Shown here: one piece after another, positions 48,452 through 60,570 of the stretch
Layout: each line of letters begins with the position of its first letter
Numbering within the stretch: the stretch's first letter is position 1
Assembly (NCBI GenBank): GCA_002914805.1
Contig: JXTB01000538.1
Coordinates: 23,265 to 87,264 of the forward strand
Source of the DNA: Parasponia andersonii
Lineage: Eukaryota; Streptophyta; Magnoliopsida; Rosales; Cannabaceae
DNA length: 64,000 nt
Direction: 5' to 3'
Position numbers and translations under genes: made by a program
Notes under the pieces: model-generated
Seen by the model: only the letters and a program-made list of their open reading frames with translations
Told to the model about the DNA's origin: nothing
Database searches by the model: none

Positions 48452-49351
48452 ATGAAAGACCTATCATTATTCTTTGTGAAGAACTCTTTGGGAGCCAAGA
48501 TGAGGAAAGGCTTTAGAACCATCTGCAACGGTGACGACTCCACCTCCACTCTGGACCAGCAAAACTCATACGGCCACCTTCCTAATCCTAATCATAATCA
48601 TGATCATCATAACATGAACATCTCAGTCTCGGCCTCAAATGACGTAGGATCAACGCTGGAGGAGATGATTCTGAAGCTGGAGTTGGAAGAAGAAAGGGCC
48701 AGATCAAATAAAGCCAATAATAATAATAATAGTAGTAGTAGTAGTATTAATATTGGGCGTCGAATGTCTTGTGTTAACAACAACAGCTCGGACATATTGA
48801 TGTCCGCAAGGAAGGCGGCCTTGAATCAGTACCCTCGCTTCTCTCTCGACGGCAAGGATGCAATGTACCGCTCTTCATTCCGAACCGACACCGACACTAC
48901 TAGCACTAGTGTGCTAGTCCAAGGAAGGAGATCGGTCTGCTGCGGGGACCTCAGCCGGCTGAGGGGGAGATCATTCTACACGGAGGCCTTGCCGCCCACG
49001 CTGGCTGGGGAGAGCGTGGTGTGGTGCAAGCCGGGAGTGGTGGCGAAGCTGATGGGGCTGGAGGCGGTCCCGGTGCCTGTCAGGAGGAGGCCACCTAGGA
49101 ATTATAAGAGGAGGCAGCAGCATGATCATGAGGTAGTGGATCATGATCATGATCGGTTAGAGATGATGATGCTTAAGAATATCAGATCATCAGGTATGTC
49201 AGCCGGTGGTTCTGAATGTAAGACAAGCGGCTCAGCTGGTGGTTACTGCGTGATGAACCCAATGGAGGTACAATCCGGTGATCATCATGATCATCATGAT
49301 CATGTACGTGGTAGAGCTGGCGGTGGTTGGCCCACTCGGCGCTTTCTTTAG
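48452..49351 (+). CDS. DUF3741-motif protein (TRM/LONGIFOLIA-like), intronless
   Basis: Unbroken 299-codon frame starting MKDLSLFFVKNSLGAKMRKG. A longer reading exists only from an upstream GTG, so this ATG is preferred. The diagnostic segment KPGVVAKLMGLEAVPV (about residues 193-208) matches the DUF3741-associated motif found in TON1-recruiting-motif / LONGIFOLIA-type proteins, which bind microtubule- or cortex-linked partners. The protein is much shorter than typical TRMs (often 600-1000 residues), so it belongs to a short subgroup or lacks the later motifs. Other traits are an acidic helical LEEMILKLELEEERAR, Asn/Ser homopolymers, and three His/Asp-rich patches (NHNHDHHN; HDHEVVDHDHDR; DHHDHHDH). 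It has no signal peptide or membrane segment. Function is uncertain beyond the motif. Confidence 0.75.
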   Translation: MKDLSLFFVKNSLGAKMRKGFRTICNGDDSTSTLDQQNSYGHLPNPNHNHDHHNMNISVSASNDVGSTLEEMILKLELEEERARSNKANNNNNSSSSSINIGRRMSCVNNNSSDILMSARKAALNQYPRFSLDGKDAMYRSSFRTDTDTTSTSVLVQGRRSVCCGDLSRLRGRSFYTEALPPTLAGESVVWCKPGVVAKLMGLEAVPVPVRRRPPRNYKRRQQHDHEVVDHDHDRLEMMMLKNIRSSGMSAGGSECKTSGSAGGYCVMNPMEVQSGDHHDHHDHVRGRAGGGWPTRRFL

Positions 49352-52216
49352 CTAGCTCTGCTCATTTTAATAATTATACAATTTAATTGTTCAGAATTAC
49401 AATTAATGTTCAATCAATATTATACGTATATATGTATGTATACTCGTCTGTGGCCTATAGCCTATAGGGCAATGGTTGCATATTAATGACCTTAATATAT
49501 CATATATATTGTACAATAATTCAGCTAGATTTGATTAGTATGATGCATACATACTGGAGCTTCTTGATGGAATATTAGTTTATATCTTGCAAAATTATTG
49601 TTGTGTAATGAGTCATATTAGTTTGTTTGCTAAGCAAATCATTTGATCCGCAAGCCATCGTACATATTTGGTGTGCTAGCTACTCAAATCTACCGATTAT
49701 TCCTAATTATTTTCGGATTTTTTCTTTTCAGGAGAATTAGTTTCGGATTATTATATCCTTGAGAGTCAATGCATAATATATGATAAAGGGCACTAATCCA
49801 GTTGGTATTTTTTTTTTTTTTTTTACTTATACATAGTTATCAATTTGGTCAATAAAAATTTAGCATGTATATTTTTTTATAGTAAAAAATAAGAAAGAAA
49901 GAGCATTAATGATGCACGTCTTTTCATGCACTTTATTATAATCATTAGATCACCTTTAGATGGTGATCCAACGGTTAAAAAAATATCTACCCATAAATAA
50001 AAAAAAAATACCTATTAGATTGACAACCTATCATAAAATAAGAAATCACTATATATAAATATAAACATGTATATTGTAACGGGGGCACTAATATAATTAA
50101 GATTTAATCTACCTACTTGTAATTTTGTAACAATAAGCTGACCATATATGTAGTCTTTGTTTGCTTTTAATTTGAAGCTAAGAATGGATTACAGAGGCCT
50201 TTCCCCAATTCCAACTTTTGTAGGCTAATATTCGACTTTCACTTGCGCCAAATAAATCAATGCCCGATAATATTCTAGTCTAATTAGGAGTAATACGACA
50301 AGGTATTTGTAGTTCTTAACACCATATATATTAATAGAAGTGTGAGACTTACTACAAAATTAAAATTATTGTATGAAATTTATCGTGACTAATTTTTTAT
50401 TAATATATGATGCTAAGTATCGTAAGGGTTTATTTGATATACAGGATTTTACCGGACAATTGAATTGTACTATGATTATATTAAAAAATTATTTAGGGTG
50501 ATACATGGTTAATAGATAGGACTAAATAAATAAAAACAAAGATGTGATAAATTGGTCATCGATCGTATAGATTTTGATGGAATATCAATTAGCGGTGTAG
50601 TGGTCGTTCCGAGTTCATGGCCTTGATCTCTAGCTACTTGGCCCGTTTACGCTTTGGGCCCTAGGGAATGGGCATAATCACATAACATTGAGCATTTTTC
50701 TTTTCACAAATAAAATAAAACAAAGTAAAGATTATATTTAAAATGAAACAAGGCGAACCTATTATTCATGGAGTGGAGCGGTGTGGTGGTGACTGGTATA
50801 TGCGTTGTTCATTCTTTTGACGACTATTTCGATATTGCGCCGTCCCCGCCTTGCATGATTTTTTTGTTTTAACTTTTTGATTATTGCAGTCTCTCCTTTT
50901 CCTGTTCCTTTTTTAAAAGGGCATATATTTTGGTAAAATACATGACATGAACAGCGTCCAATTATAACTAGTAATAATAACACCCACGTACCCCAACCTA
51001 GCTAGCTACTTAGTTAATACTCCATCCGTTGTTATATGTATGTATATATGTGATATAAATGCATATATCTTCCCGACACAAACACATATATGTAATAATT
51101 ATATGGTAGCTAGGCAGCCAACCATTTGAGCTAACTGAAAACTTTAGTTGCTGATGCTGCAGTTTGCAAAGGAATCAGCTTTTTAATCATTTGAACACAA
51201 CACCAACCAAAACCCAAAAAGAAGCTCTAAGATCATTAAGCTTTCTATAGTATATATTAATATACCTAAAAATCCTATATGTGCATGTGTATAATCATGC
51301 TCAATATTCGCGCTTTAGCCTTTATTAAGCTGTAAAGTAAAGCTTCAGGCTTTGTGCTCAAAAGTTCAGCAGCCTGACCATTGAATGAGGCAGACCAGCT
51401 GAGTAGCTATAGCTCAACTTTTTTTTTTTTTTTAATTTTTAAAAATTAGCTTTAGTTTCCTTGCCTAGGTAGCTAATCGTAATCCTAAAGACGAGAAATC
51501 CAAAGAGGAAACAAAAAAGAAAAAAAAAAAAAAAGGTAGCGAACAATTGTCATCACTACTTCTATAACGTGATCAAATTTTACATATTTTATATATTTCG
51601 TACGTTTGTTGCTGACAGTAATTAATCGTAACACTAAAGTTGAGATATTCTACAATAGGATACAAAATAATAGCCAACATAACAGCCCACAATATGAACA
51701 TTTCTATGACATCAAATTTTAACACATGATATATGGATTGAGTACTGATATGATTTTGATATAATCTAATGTTATAAAATATGTATACGTACACTATACA
51801 TACCATCAGGAGTACTCATCTTAATTCCTTGTGTATACAACTCGTAATTCTTATTGGAATCGGATCTATTAGTATGACTGCCACTAGGATATATATTATT
51901 CACTTATTTTTAACGGTCATAAAATTTTCTAAAATGTATCTAGAGAATTAAGTTAATACATATATTCGTTTTAAGCTCCAAACACCTTTAATTTCTTTCT
52001 CAAATGATTGGAGACACTCAGACACAACACTATGATCAGTGGGTGTTGGCTAACACGAAATATTACTCCTTTAGGAAAAAACAGTTAAAATATCGAGCAG
52101 AAAGTGGGTTGGGGCCAGCCGCATGGGTATACATGCAATTGCTACTAGCTAGTCTTTCATTTTATGATATTTTGAGGATTGCAGCACGCTTTCCAGGCCA
52201 CATGCTGTCCAATTTG

Positions 52217-52265
<49 letters not shown>

Positions 52266-53674
52266 GGTTTGATACTATCTATAACCATAAGATCCTGAAT
52301 TTGAGGTAAGTCAAATTTCCTGCTATTGTTTCATTAAATTAGTTAAACTTTGTATGTATGAGATTCTTTTCTCAGTGCTGCTACTGTCACAAAAGTCAGA
52401 GAGGTAGATTCCCAACAGGTGGTGGGATGCCCAAACTATACATACACTTATTTATTATTCTACAACTTCCCATGAAATTACACCACAGCTGATTAGGAGG
52501 AGTTAACATAATAACATAAAGTCAAAAGTGATCATATGGCCCACTCAAACCCATGTGCCCACTTGGCCCACCAGCTTTTAATTTATCTTTAAGCTTCAAA
52601 ATCAGTACATAGTCTAATTAATAAACAATTAATAACAAAGCTATATTAATCCTTGATAGAAAAATGACCCCTATGCAAGTGGTTAACCTGTATTATAACC
52701 TATCAATCTAATATATAAACCAATAAACCAAGCAGTTGTTTCTTATGTACCTTTGAAGCAAACATTTAGTATTAGTATTAATGGCAGTAGTCTCAAGTAG
52801 CTATCCTAGGGAGATAATTTATGGCTAGCTTGCTTCAGGATAAGATGATATATTAAGAAGATCACATGGGGTTAGCCAAAAGGGAAGAAAAGGAAAATAT
52901 AAAAAAAAATTATTTTAATTTTAAACATATAGAATTAATTTTATTTTAAGCACATCTAATGTCTTGGAATGCAATAGGTACTGTCTGTCAGATAATTGCG
53001 TGATTTTCAGTTGAATATGGTCATGTCATCAACGATTAACTGTCATCTATAATAATATTTATAAACCACTAATATCAATATACACATATATAAAGCTACT
53101 TCATTTCATTTACCGGCCCAGCAAAATCTGCAAATTTTTGGACAAAACAAAACCAGAAAATATATAGATATTTTTAACATATATGATATACCCTTTGCTT
53201 CAGTGGAACTTATTTCTTTGACTAGTTCATCCTAATTGTCAAATTAATGGGCTGGTATATGCATTTTTATTAATTTCATTTTGCAGTACAACCATTTGCC
53301 AATCTCAGTGACACAGCACATATTCTCCTCTCTGTTTAAATTTTCACCCCTCTCTATATATTATATTAATTTTGACCACAATGCACTCTTTCTAAGCATT
53401 TCCAAGGACTAGTACTCTTGGTTTTTGGGAATGGAAAAAGAGGTCAAAACTCCTCTAGTTGACTGCATTGATAGCCACACTTAAGACTCTGCTACGACCA
53501 CTATATATGTCATTTCCTAAAAGACTACTAATTCTTTTATTAAACTTTCAGTTTCATATCCATTTAATTAACTGTATTCTCCCAAGTACCATATTCGTTT
53601 CTTTTTTCTTTGAACATTTACTATTAATATTATTATTTTATGATCTTCTATTCTCCACCATCCACATGAACATC
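49352..53674. other. Intergenic, DUF3741-motif gene to expansin
   Basis: 4.3 kb of AT-rich DNA with poly-T/A runs (49807-49824, about 51420 and 51520) and an (AT)n microsatellite (52222-52261). I see no conserved coding sequence, RNA gene or clear transposon. The right end should contain the expansin promoter. Confidence 0.6.
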
Positions 53675-53682
53675 TATAAAAA
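53675..53682 (+). promoter_or_regulatory. Candidate TATA box of the expansin gene
   Basis: TATAAAAA within CATCTATAAAAACCACTCCC lies 212 bases before the start codon, which would give a leader of about 180 nt. Inferred from motif and position. Confidence 0.5.
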
Positions 53683-53886
53683 CCACTCCCTTGTGTGTCA
53701 TCCCTTCATTACCATATTCTGTCTGGCTATCTTCTTCAGTTGTGCTAGTTTAGTCTAGAGTCTTGTCACTATTGTAAGCTTCTACTTCCCTTACACCAAC
53801 TTCTGATCCTACACTTTCATTTGTGCTAGTTTTCTCATTCTATGTTTTGGTATATGTTTTGCTTGGAAATGCAATGCAGGGGGGAT

Positions 53887-55106
53887 ATGGGTGTGATATT
53901 CAACTACTATACAACCACAATAGCTCTGGTGTTTGTGACAACGTGGTTGAAGAATGTGAAGGGATCCCAAAGTGGATCTTGGACAAATGCTCATGCCACT
54001 TTCTATGGAGGTGGTGATGCATCCGGGACAATGGGTAATTTAGTAATTTCACAATTAAATTAATCTTGTATTTAGAGATTGTTTTTGATCATCTTGAATC
54101 AAAAGATGTGTAAATCTAGTAGCTAAAAAGCTTGATTATGCATTTTTTTTTTTCTTTTACTATGTTTATTTCAGAATATAATAGTTATATTTAAGTTGGT
54201 GTTTGAATTAATTAGGCGGGGCATGTGGGTATGGAAATCTGTACAGCCAAGGATATGGCACCAACACAGCTGCGTTGAGCACAGCACTATTCAACAAGGG
54301 GTTGGGCTGTGGAGCCTGCTTCGAGATCAAATGCGTGAATGACAACAAATGGTGCTTACCGGGTTCCATAATAGTCACAGCCACCAACTTCTGCCCTCCA
54401 AATTTGGCTCTCAGCAATGATGCCGGTGGCTGGTGCAACCCTCCTTTGCACCACTTTGATCTTGCTCAGCCCGTTTTCGAGCACATTGCCCTTTACAAAG
54501 CCGGAATTGTCCCTGTTCAGTACCGAAGGTAATTAAACATTTTCACATTAATTTACTAATTGAACATCTTTATCATTCATTTCACTTTCGAAAACATAAA
54601 AACAAAAATATAAATATTGCCAAACCAAAGTCATTAAGTTGTTGAATAGTCACAGTTGATATGCAAGCACTGACATATGTTACGAAAGTCTGACTGTTGT
54701 AACAAACAGTTAGAGTGTTTTCACTTAAATTTTTGTTAAATAAAATATTACTGGCAATCTAATAATTGTTAGATCAATGGGTGCATTGCATTGCAGGGTG
54801 AGTTGTAGGAAGAAGGGAGGAATAAGATTCACCATAAATGGGCACTCCTACTTCAATTTGGTGCTAATAACGAATGTGGGTGGAGCTGGTGACATTGTAG
54901 CAGTGTCCATTAAAGGGTCTAAAAGTGGAGGAGTTTGGCAGCCTATGTCTAGGAACTGGGGTCAGAATTGGCAGAGCAACTCCTTCCTCAATGGCCAATC
55001 CCTCTCTTTTAAGGTCACAACCAGTGACGGAAGGACCCTTGTCTCCAACAACGTCGCACCTCCCAATTGGTGTTTCGGCCAGACCTACACGGGAGCCCAA
55101 TTTTAA
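53887..55106 (+). CDS. EXPA: Alpha-expansin (EXPA)
   Basis: Secreted wall-loosening protein acting on cellulose-xyloglucan contacts without hydrolysis. Exons 53887-54034, 54216-54528 and 54797-55106 give 771 nt or 256 residues, the usual size. The chosen ATG ([20 protein letters not shown]) opens a hydrophobic signal peptide; upstream in-frame ATGs would add a polar extension. Domain 1 (GH45-like) shows [20 protein letters not shown], paired Cys residues, [17 protein letters not shown] with the HFD catalytic-type motif and the alpha-specific insertion. Domain 2 (CBM63) shows [38 protein letters not shown] with the surface Trp residues, and ends [15 protein letters not shown]. Both introns lie at positions usual for EXPA genes. 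No defect is seen. The specific EXPA number cannot be assigned. Confidence 0.96.
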
Positions 55107-56177
55107 GACATATATTAACTTTGTTTATTTTAAATTTCAACTTTCTAACTCCCAGTTTTTACTATTGACTTTTATTATATAGTAGTATTAGTGTTATATA
55201 GATATTAATTATATAATATTTTGGTCAGAGAAAGAGCCCAAGAGATTGGTGATGATAATCAATGGTGGGCACTTTTTGAGATGGCCCTCTCATTCATCCC
55301 CACTCCATTCCTTGTTAGATTGTTTTGTTGGTCTTCGGATTTTTAGAAGGGACCCGCGGAAGAACGGAAGGCTTTTCCTTTTCTAATGAGACATGTATTG
55401 GGCTCTACTATGACTGGTGAGGTGAACAAGGCCTGTAACCCGCCAGCCCAAGCCCAGAGGAGATTATTTCTCTCTCCTTTTTTCTCATTTGTTTGTTTTT
55501 GTTTGTGGGTTGTGTTGTAATTTTCACTCTCTTTCAAGTCATCCGCAAGAGAGAAAATGGTCTTTTTTGTGTGTTTTATTTTTTTTTTTTCAATTGATCT
55601 AGACAATCCCTTTCTTATGGAATGAGAGTATTTTATATGTATCTGCAATAAACTATCCCCGATTTGCAGCAATATTTCTTCTTAGTTTGAAAACCAATAT
55701 AGAAAATTTGCATGACCAAGCAAAGAAAAACTCCAATTTGATTTAAGTTGACCAAAAAGATAAATTAGCTCATACACAATATAAATAACTTTGAGAATTT
55801 TTTTATCTTCAATTATGTCCAACTATATCATTCCAACTTGAGAAAAGTACGAGAGTAAGTCCAAAAACACTTGGCAATGCCAAACATGAGATTTTGCTCT
55901 ATACAAATTTGGAATCATTTTAAGCTAAGGAATACAATTTATGCTCATGATGGATGGAGGCTAGGCCACAAATCCTTGTTTCTAGTAATACTAGTTGGAA
56001 GACCATAAGATACAGCAGCTGCTCCATTTAATAATGGTAATGATCCAATTGTTGGCCTATGGTGGCAGAAATTATTGTCATGAGATGAAGCTTGAGGCAA
56101 TTTTTTTCTTTGGACTCTCTTATTGGCATTTGCAAACTTATGGCTACATTCTGAATTGTTGCACTTGGCACAAGCTA
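55107..56177. other. Downstream of the expansin gene
   Basis: Holds the expansin 3'UTR and then unassigned DNA. A moderately GC-rich stretch (55340-55480) has no conserved coding signal on either strand. Confidence 0.5.
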
Positions 56178-56745
56178 AATCGGAAAGATTTGAACTCTTG
56201 GACTAAATATCATTTATTTTTCTGTGAAACTTATTGACAATTAATTAGCTTGATCCATTTAGCATATACTATACTTGTAGATATACCCCAAATACAATGC
56301 CGTACTAGTATGGTGAAATTATCGTATTACCCCTCTAGTACATATTTACCTTAGAGTTGCTATTTTTCATCTAATAGATAATAGTTAACTACGGTGTTTG
56401 TATCTGCTCATACAACATAGTCAAATTCATATAGTGAATACCGGGACCCTGATTTATATTATCCAAGTACTTGAAAAAACCCAAAGTGACATCATATGCA
56501 TGGTGTCCGTCATGAAAAAAGTTCTAAACATTTCATATACCTTATCTTCCAAGATACCGGAGTTTGAACTATAAATCGGAACTAGTCCTTTAGTAACTCA
56601 AAAAGACAAAACACATGAAAGTAAGTTCATTAATCACTAGGATTAAGGTCTTCTACAATAGTGCTAGATTAGTGAAATTAGAAATTTGAGTTACGGCACT
56701 TAACCTCAAATTCTAATTCACTAGGTCTTGTTCGATGCTGTTATA
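56178..56745 (-). mobile_element. Dispersed repeat family R1, copy B
   Basis: Reverse-complement relative of 32615-33170, sharing the same ordered words along about 555 bp. On the minus strand the related-looking AT-rich DNA continues upstream to about 57155 (starting TGTCCTATAAAGCAATTTAT), which may be the rest of the same element. Confidence 0.8.
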
Positions 56746-57165
56746 ACTTTCTTATAACAACACACTAGTGTTTCTACCCAAATACTCACTTCGATAATGG
56801 GAGACTTCATTAATTAAATAGACAACACTACATTTTATGGCATAGTAAAATATTCCATCTTCAATATGCAGAATGCGAATAATTTAATTTAGACATAATG
56901 AAATAAAGAATATAATGTCTCCTACATATGAACTCATGATACGAATAATTCTTTATTACTCATTTTATGTCTTGGAATCTTTTAGATGTTTGCATAAAAT
57001 AAACATATAAATCACATGTATATCAATCACATGTATATCAATGAGACATAAATGAAATAGAAATTCATAATATGGAATTTATTAATAACAAATAGATACT
57101 AAATAATCCAATAAATATTATTTATAATGTCTAAATAATAAATTGCTTTATAGGACATTATTCCA

Positions 57166-57430
57166 GCAATAGATCCAAAGAAGCGCCACTTCAAGGACCT
57201 CTTGGCGAGTTCCACCTTGGCGTCGGTGGGGTGGCACCCATACTTTGCCTCGAACCCATTACAGAGGAGGCGTGGTGTCAATCGACTCGTCCACCCTGAG
57301 GTCAATGACATGATCCCCGATGTGGAGGAGAGTCTGGCTGCTGTTCGCGAGGCCTTGATTCCTCAGCTTCAGAGTTCTAGCATCGTGCCTCTTCGTGGCA
57401 TAGTCTTAGGTTATTTTTCTCGCAATTTTT
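57166..57430 (+). other. Unrecognised coding-like fragment
   Basis: A GC-richer island in AT-rich DNA is open in one plus frame for over 80 codons (DPKKRHFKDLLASS.. HPYFASNPLQRR.. VEESLAAVREALIPQLQSS). The composition is protein-like with a helical, Leu-rich end. I do not recognise a family. It directly follows repeat copy B, so an internal piece of a transposable element is a reasonable guess. A second short GC-rich patch lies at 57480-57650. Confidence 0.3.
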
Positions 57431-57649
57431 CTTTTAGATTGAGCTTCTTGAGGTATTAATGTTTATTTGACTTTTGGTGCAAGAATGACGTCTTCCAGCC
57501 CACGGGAGGAAAATGATCGCAAAAATCGGACCAAGAAGAAATTTGACCACCGTCGCAGCAGGCCTCGGGATCAAGAAGAGTGCTACCCCCAGTGGGAGAC
57601 AGTCCTCGAGTTGAAGGCCCGAGGCCCCTATAGTGCCACCCCTGGTAAA

Positions 57650-57990
57650 AAAATTCCTGTAATTAGAAAAAAAATCTAAAACAATTGTCTGAATCTATAT
57701 ACTTTACTAAAAATTTTACAATTTGATAATATAAATTTTAAATTAAAATATAAAAAATATTAATGAAAAGTTTCAAAAGTAAAAAAATTTAATAAAAAAA
57801 TTAAAAATCCTGTAATTAATAAAAAAAAAAAGCTAAAATAATTGCCTGAATCTATATAGCTTCACAAAAATTTTTATAATTTGATATTATAAATTTTAAA
57901 TTAAAACATAAAAAAATAATAATAAATTTAAAATTATATAATTGATAAAAATAAAGTAAAATAATTGCCTGAATCTATATAACAAAAAAT
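57650..57990 (+). repeat. AT-rich imperfect tandem repeat
   Basis: A unit containing CCTGTAATTA, an A-run, AAAACAATTG.CTGAATCTAT and ATTTGATA.TATAAATTTTAA recurs with about 150-bp spacing near 57655, 57807 and 57940 (the third partial). Non-coding. Confidence 0.6.
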
Positions 57991-58483
57991 ATTAATTTTG
58001 TTAATTTCACAAAATCGTAACTATAAGCCTACATATTATACTTGAATTAAGAAAACAGCTTAACAAGAAAAAAATAATAATGTTGCATCATCCAATAAAA
58101 TAAAAACATCAATAGATTTCGTATCTTATATACTCTTTGGCAAAATCGATAGTATTAAGCCACATAGTTAGTGAAGCATTTCATCAAACATTTGGCATAC
58201 GTATGCTCTGAGTATAGTCCTAATTGAAATTATATTAATTTTATTTGTAGATTGTTAAAGAATATCATAAATCTATAACAGATATACAAATAATCTAGAG
58301 GAAAAAAAGAGAGAAAGAATAAAACATTTTAAGAATGAATGAGGAGACTTTACTAACCAAATTTTGAGATCCAAACAGGCCTAAAAGTCTTTTAAAGTCT
58401 AAGAACTTAAATGAAAAAACCTAAAGTAGAGGGACCAAATCGTATCAACCAAAGCAACAATAGAAGAAGATCCATCGTCAGCG

Positions 58484-58720
58484 ATGATGATCTATTGTGG
58501 AGATATCAAATCCGAAGTGAATTGTAGTGCAGTTTGCAAGAGGTGGTTCTCAATCATCAACTCTATTGATCACTTTCGGAACAAGAAACTTCAATGACAT
58601 CAATCCCAACCATTACCTTGTACCTTCCTCTTTAGGAACCAACCATGACTTTGTTACCAACACCTCACTTCCATTTTATGACTACTTTACCAAAGAGTCA
58701 AGGATTCTCCACCGAATCGA

Positions 58721-58752
<32 letters not shown>

Positions 58753-58890
58753 TCTTCATCGTATCTTGATTTTTTTGCCTTTAACGACCTGTTGTTGATT
58801 TCCCGTGAGAATGTAAGGTACCTACACTCTTGTGCATCCATTGTGGCCTACACCAATTTCTGCGTCTCCATCTGCTTCTGTTTCTAAGTC
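58484..58890 (+). pseudogene. F-box-like relic
   Basis: From the ATG at 58484 a 37-codon frame contains EVNCSAVCKRWFSIINSI, close to the second half of an F-box (RCSxVCKRWxSLI), and stops at 58595. Open sequence continues in another frame (FNDINPNHYLVPSSLG.. LPFYDYFTKE) to a TCA/ATC microsatellite near 58735-58765, and then FFAFNDLLLISRENVR. This suggests a frameshifted, truncated copy of an F-box gene. The match is short and could be chance. Confidence 0.3.
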
Positions 58891-59806
58891 TTAAGATATT
58901 TAGTAGTTTAACTTCCATGTTTCTGAAAGTCAGTTTTTCTTTTATTTATTTGTGAAGATAGACATTAATGACTATCTTTTATCCATTACTTTGTAATGGT
59001 TAGTTATTGCTTTTGGATGTTTCTTTTCTAGGTGCATTGTTGTTCCTATCCTTTCATGTGGAACATTACTCTTAATTATTGTCAATCTCTCAAACTCATT
59101 TCTATTTTCTCATAATTTTCATGCCTTGCTTTTGCTTAGAAGAAAGTTGAGACTGGTCTTGATGAAGCTGCTGAAAAAGAGAAGCTCCCCAGATTAAATG
59201 GCCTTTCTTTCTTCATACGTAGTATACCATGTGATTTCATAAAAACTACTTGTTGGTTCAATTTCTTATTTTTACTTTTTGAAAAAATATACCCCCATTT
59301 TAAAATAACGTCCAAACACTTGATGAGTTTTTCTCTTTGTTCTTTTTTCACGAAAATGGCGAAAATTCGAGGGGGTGTAGCAAGAAACATTCAAAGAGTT
59401 TGGACAATAGTGAAAGTCTGAACGTATTGTTAGACAACTACCCTAGTAATTTTACATATAATTTATGTTTAATTTCTATTTTGTGGTTATCTGTATATAC
59501 TCAGCTGATTATGAGGAGACAATGTATTTCTAACCTATGTTTTGTGACTGTCACAAGAAGTGTGACTGCAAGTCACATAATACTGAATCATCAATTGCTA
59601 GATATTATGTTTATTGCCAACAAACAAAGATCATACATGTGATTTTTTTAAGCTCTGGAAGAATGTATACGTGATTAACTTTATTTTGAATAAATTTTGA
59701 CTGAGTTAGGTTTTAAAATTATTACTGTCCATCAATGACTCTAGGTCACACAACTTAATAAAATGTTTCAAATAGTATGCAGACATGTAAAAAATGCTTA
59801 CTATTT

Positions 59807-60570
59807 GTCACACATTGTATGACTCCATGTCACACAAATATTAATAAATGCTACTATAAACTGAAAATAAATCACAGAGTACCAAATCTGAAATTGAGTC
59901 ATAAATATACATAGTTGAAATTAACATAATATATACGTGATTCATAATAACATAACATATACTTGGTTGAAAGATATATTTTTTGTTTTTTTCCTTAGTT
60001 AGCCGAGATTTATAATAACAAAGATTAGAAACACAATGGATAAGAATATAAAACCGTTCAAAATTATAATTGTAAACTAATAATTATTACTCTCAGTCAC
60101 AAATTGTATGACTCTATGTCATACAAATATTAATAAATACTGCTATAAATTGAAAACAAATCACAGAGTACCAAATTCAAAATTAATTTATAAATATACG
60201 TGGTTGAAATTAACATAACATACACACGATTTTAACATATGTTTATATCATAATTCAAAGATATTAAAATTACCCAAAATTAGGCATGTTTTCATTTTTT
60301 TTTTAAATTGGCCAAGATTTATAATAACAAAGATTAGAAATACAATGGACAAGAATATAAAAACGTTCAAAATTATAATTGTAAACTGATAATTATTGCT
60401 ACTCGTCACATATTGTATGACTCTATATCATACAAACATTAATAAATACTACTATAAATTAAAAAAAAATCATAGAGTACAAAATTCGAACTGAGTCATA
60501 AATAGACATAGTTGAAATTAACATAACACATACATGATTTTAATATACGTTTATATCATAGTCTAGAGTG
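59807..60570 (+). repeat. Tandem array, ~300-bp unit, about 2.5 copies
   Basis: GTCACACATTGTATGACTC-type words open units at 59807, 60096 and 60405 (periods 289 and 309). Each continues with ATTAATAAATACTACTATAA, AATCACAGAGTACCAAAT, GTTGAAATTAACATAA and, in the first two, AGATTTATAATAACAAAGAT. Copies differ by scattered changes. AT-rich and non-coding. Confidence 0.9.

Noticed and set aside
53823-54017. Alternative expansin N-terminus in another frame
   Set aside because: It does not connect in frame with [12 protein letters not shown]. The frame from 53887 gives a proper signal peptide and mature start.
55995-56237. 80-codon plus frame near the R1 repeat
   Set aside because: Its end overlaps the dispersed repeat, and the composition is that of the surrounding non-coding DNA.
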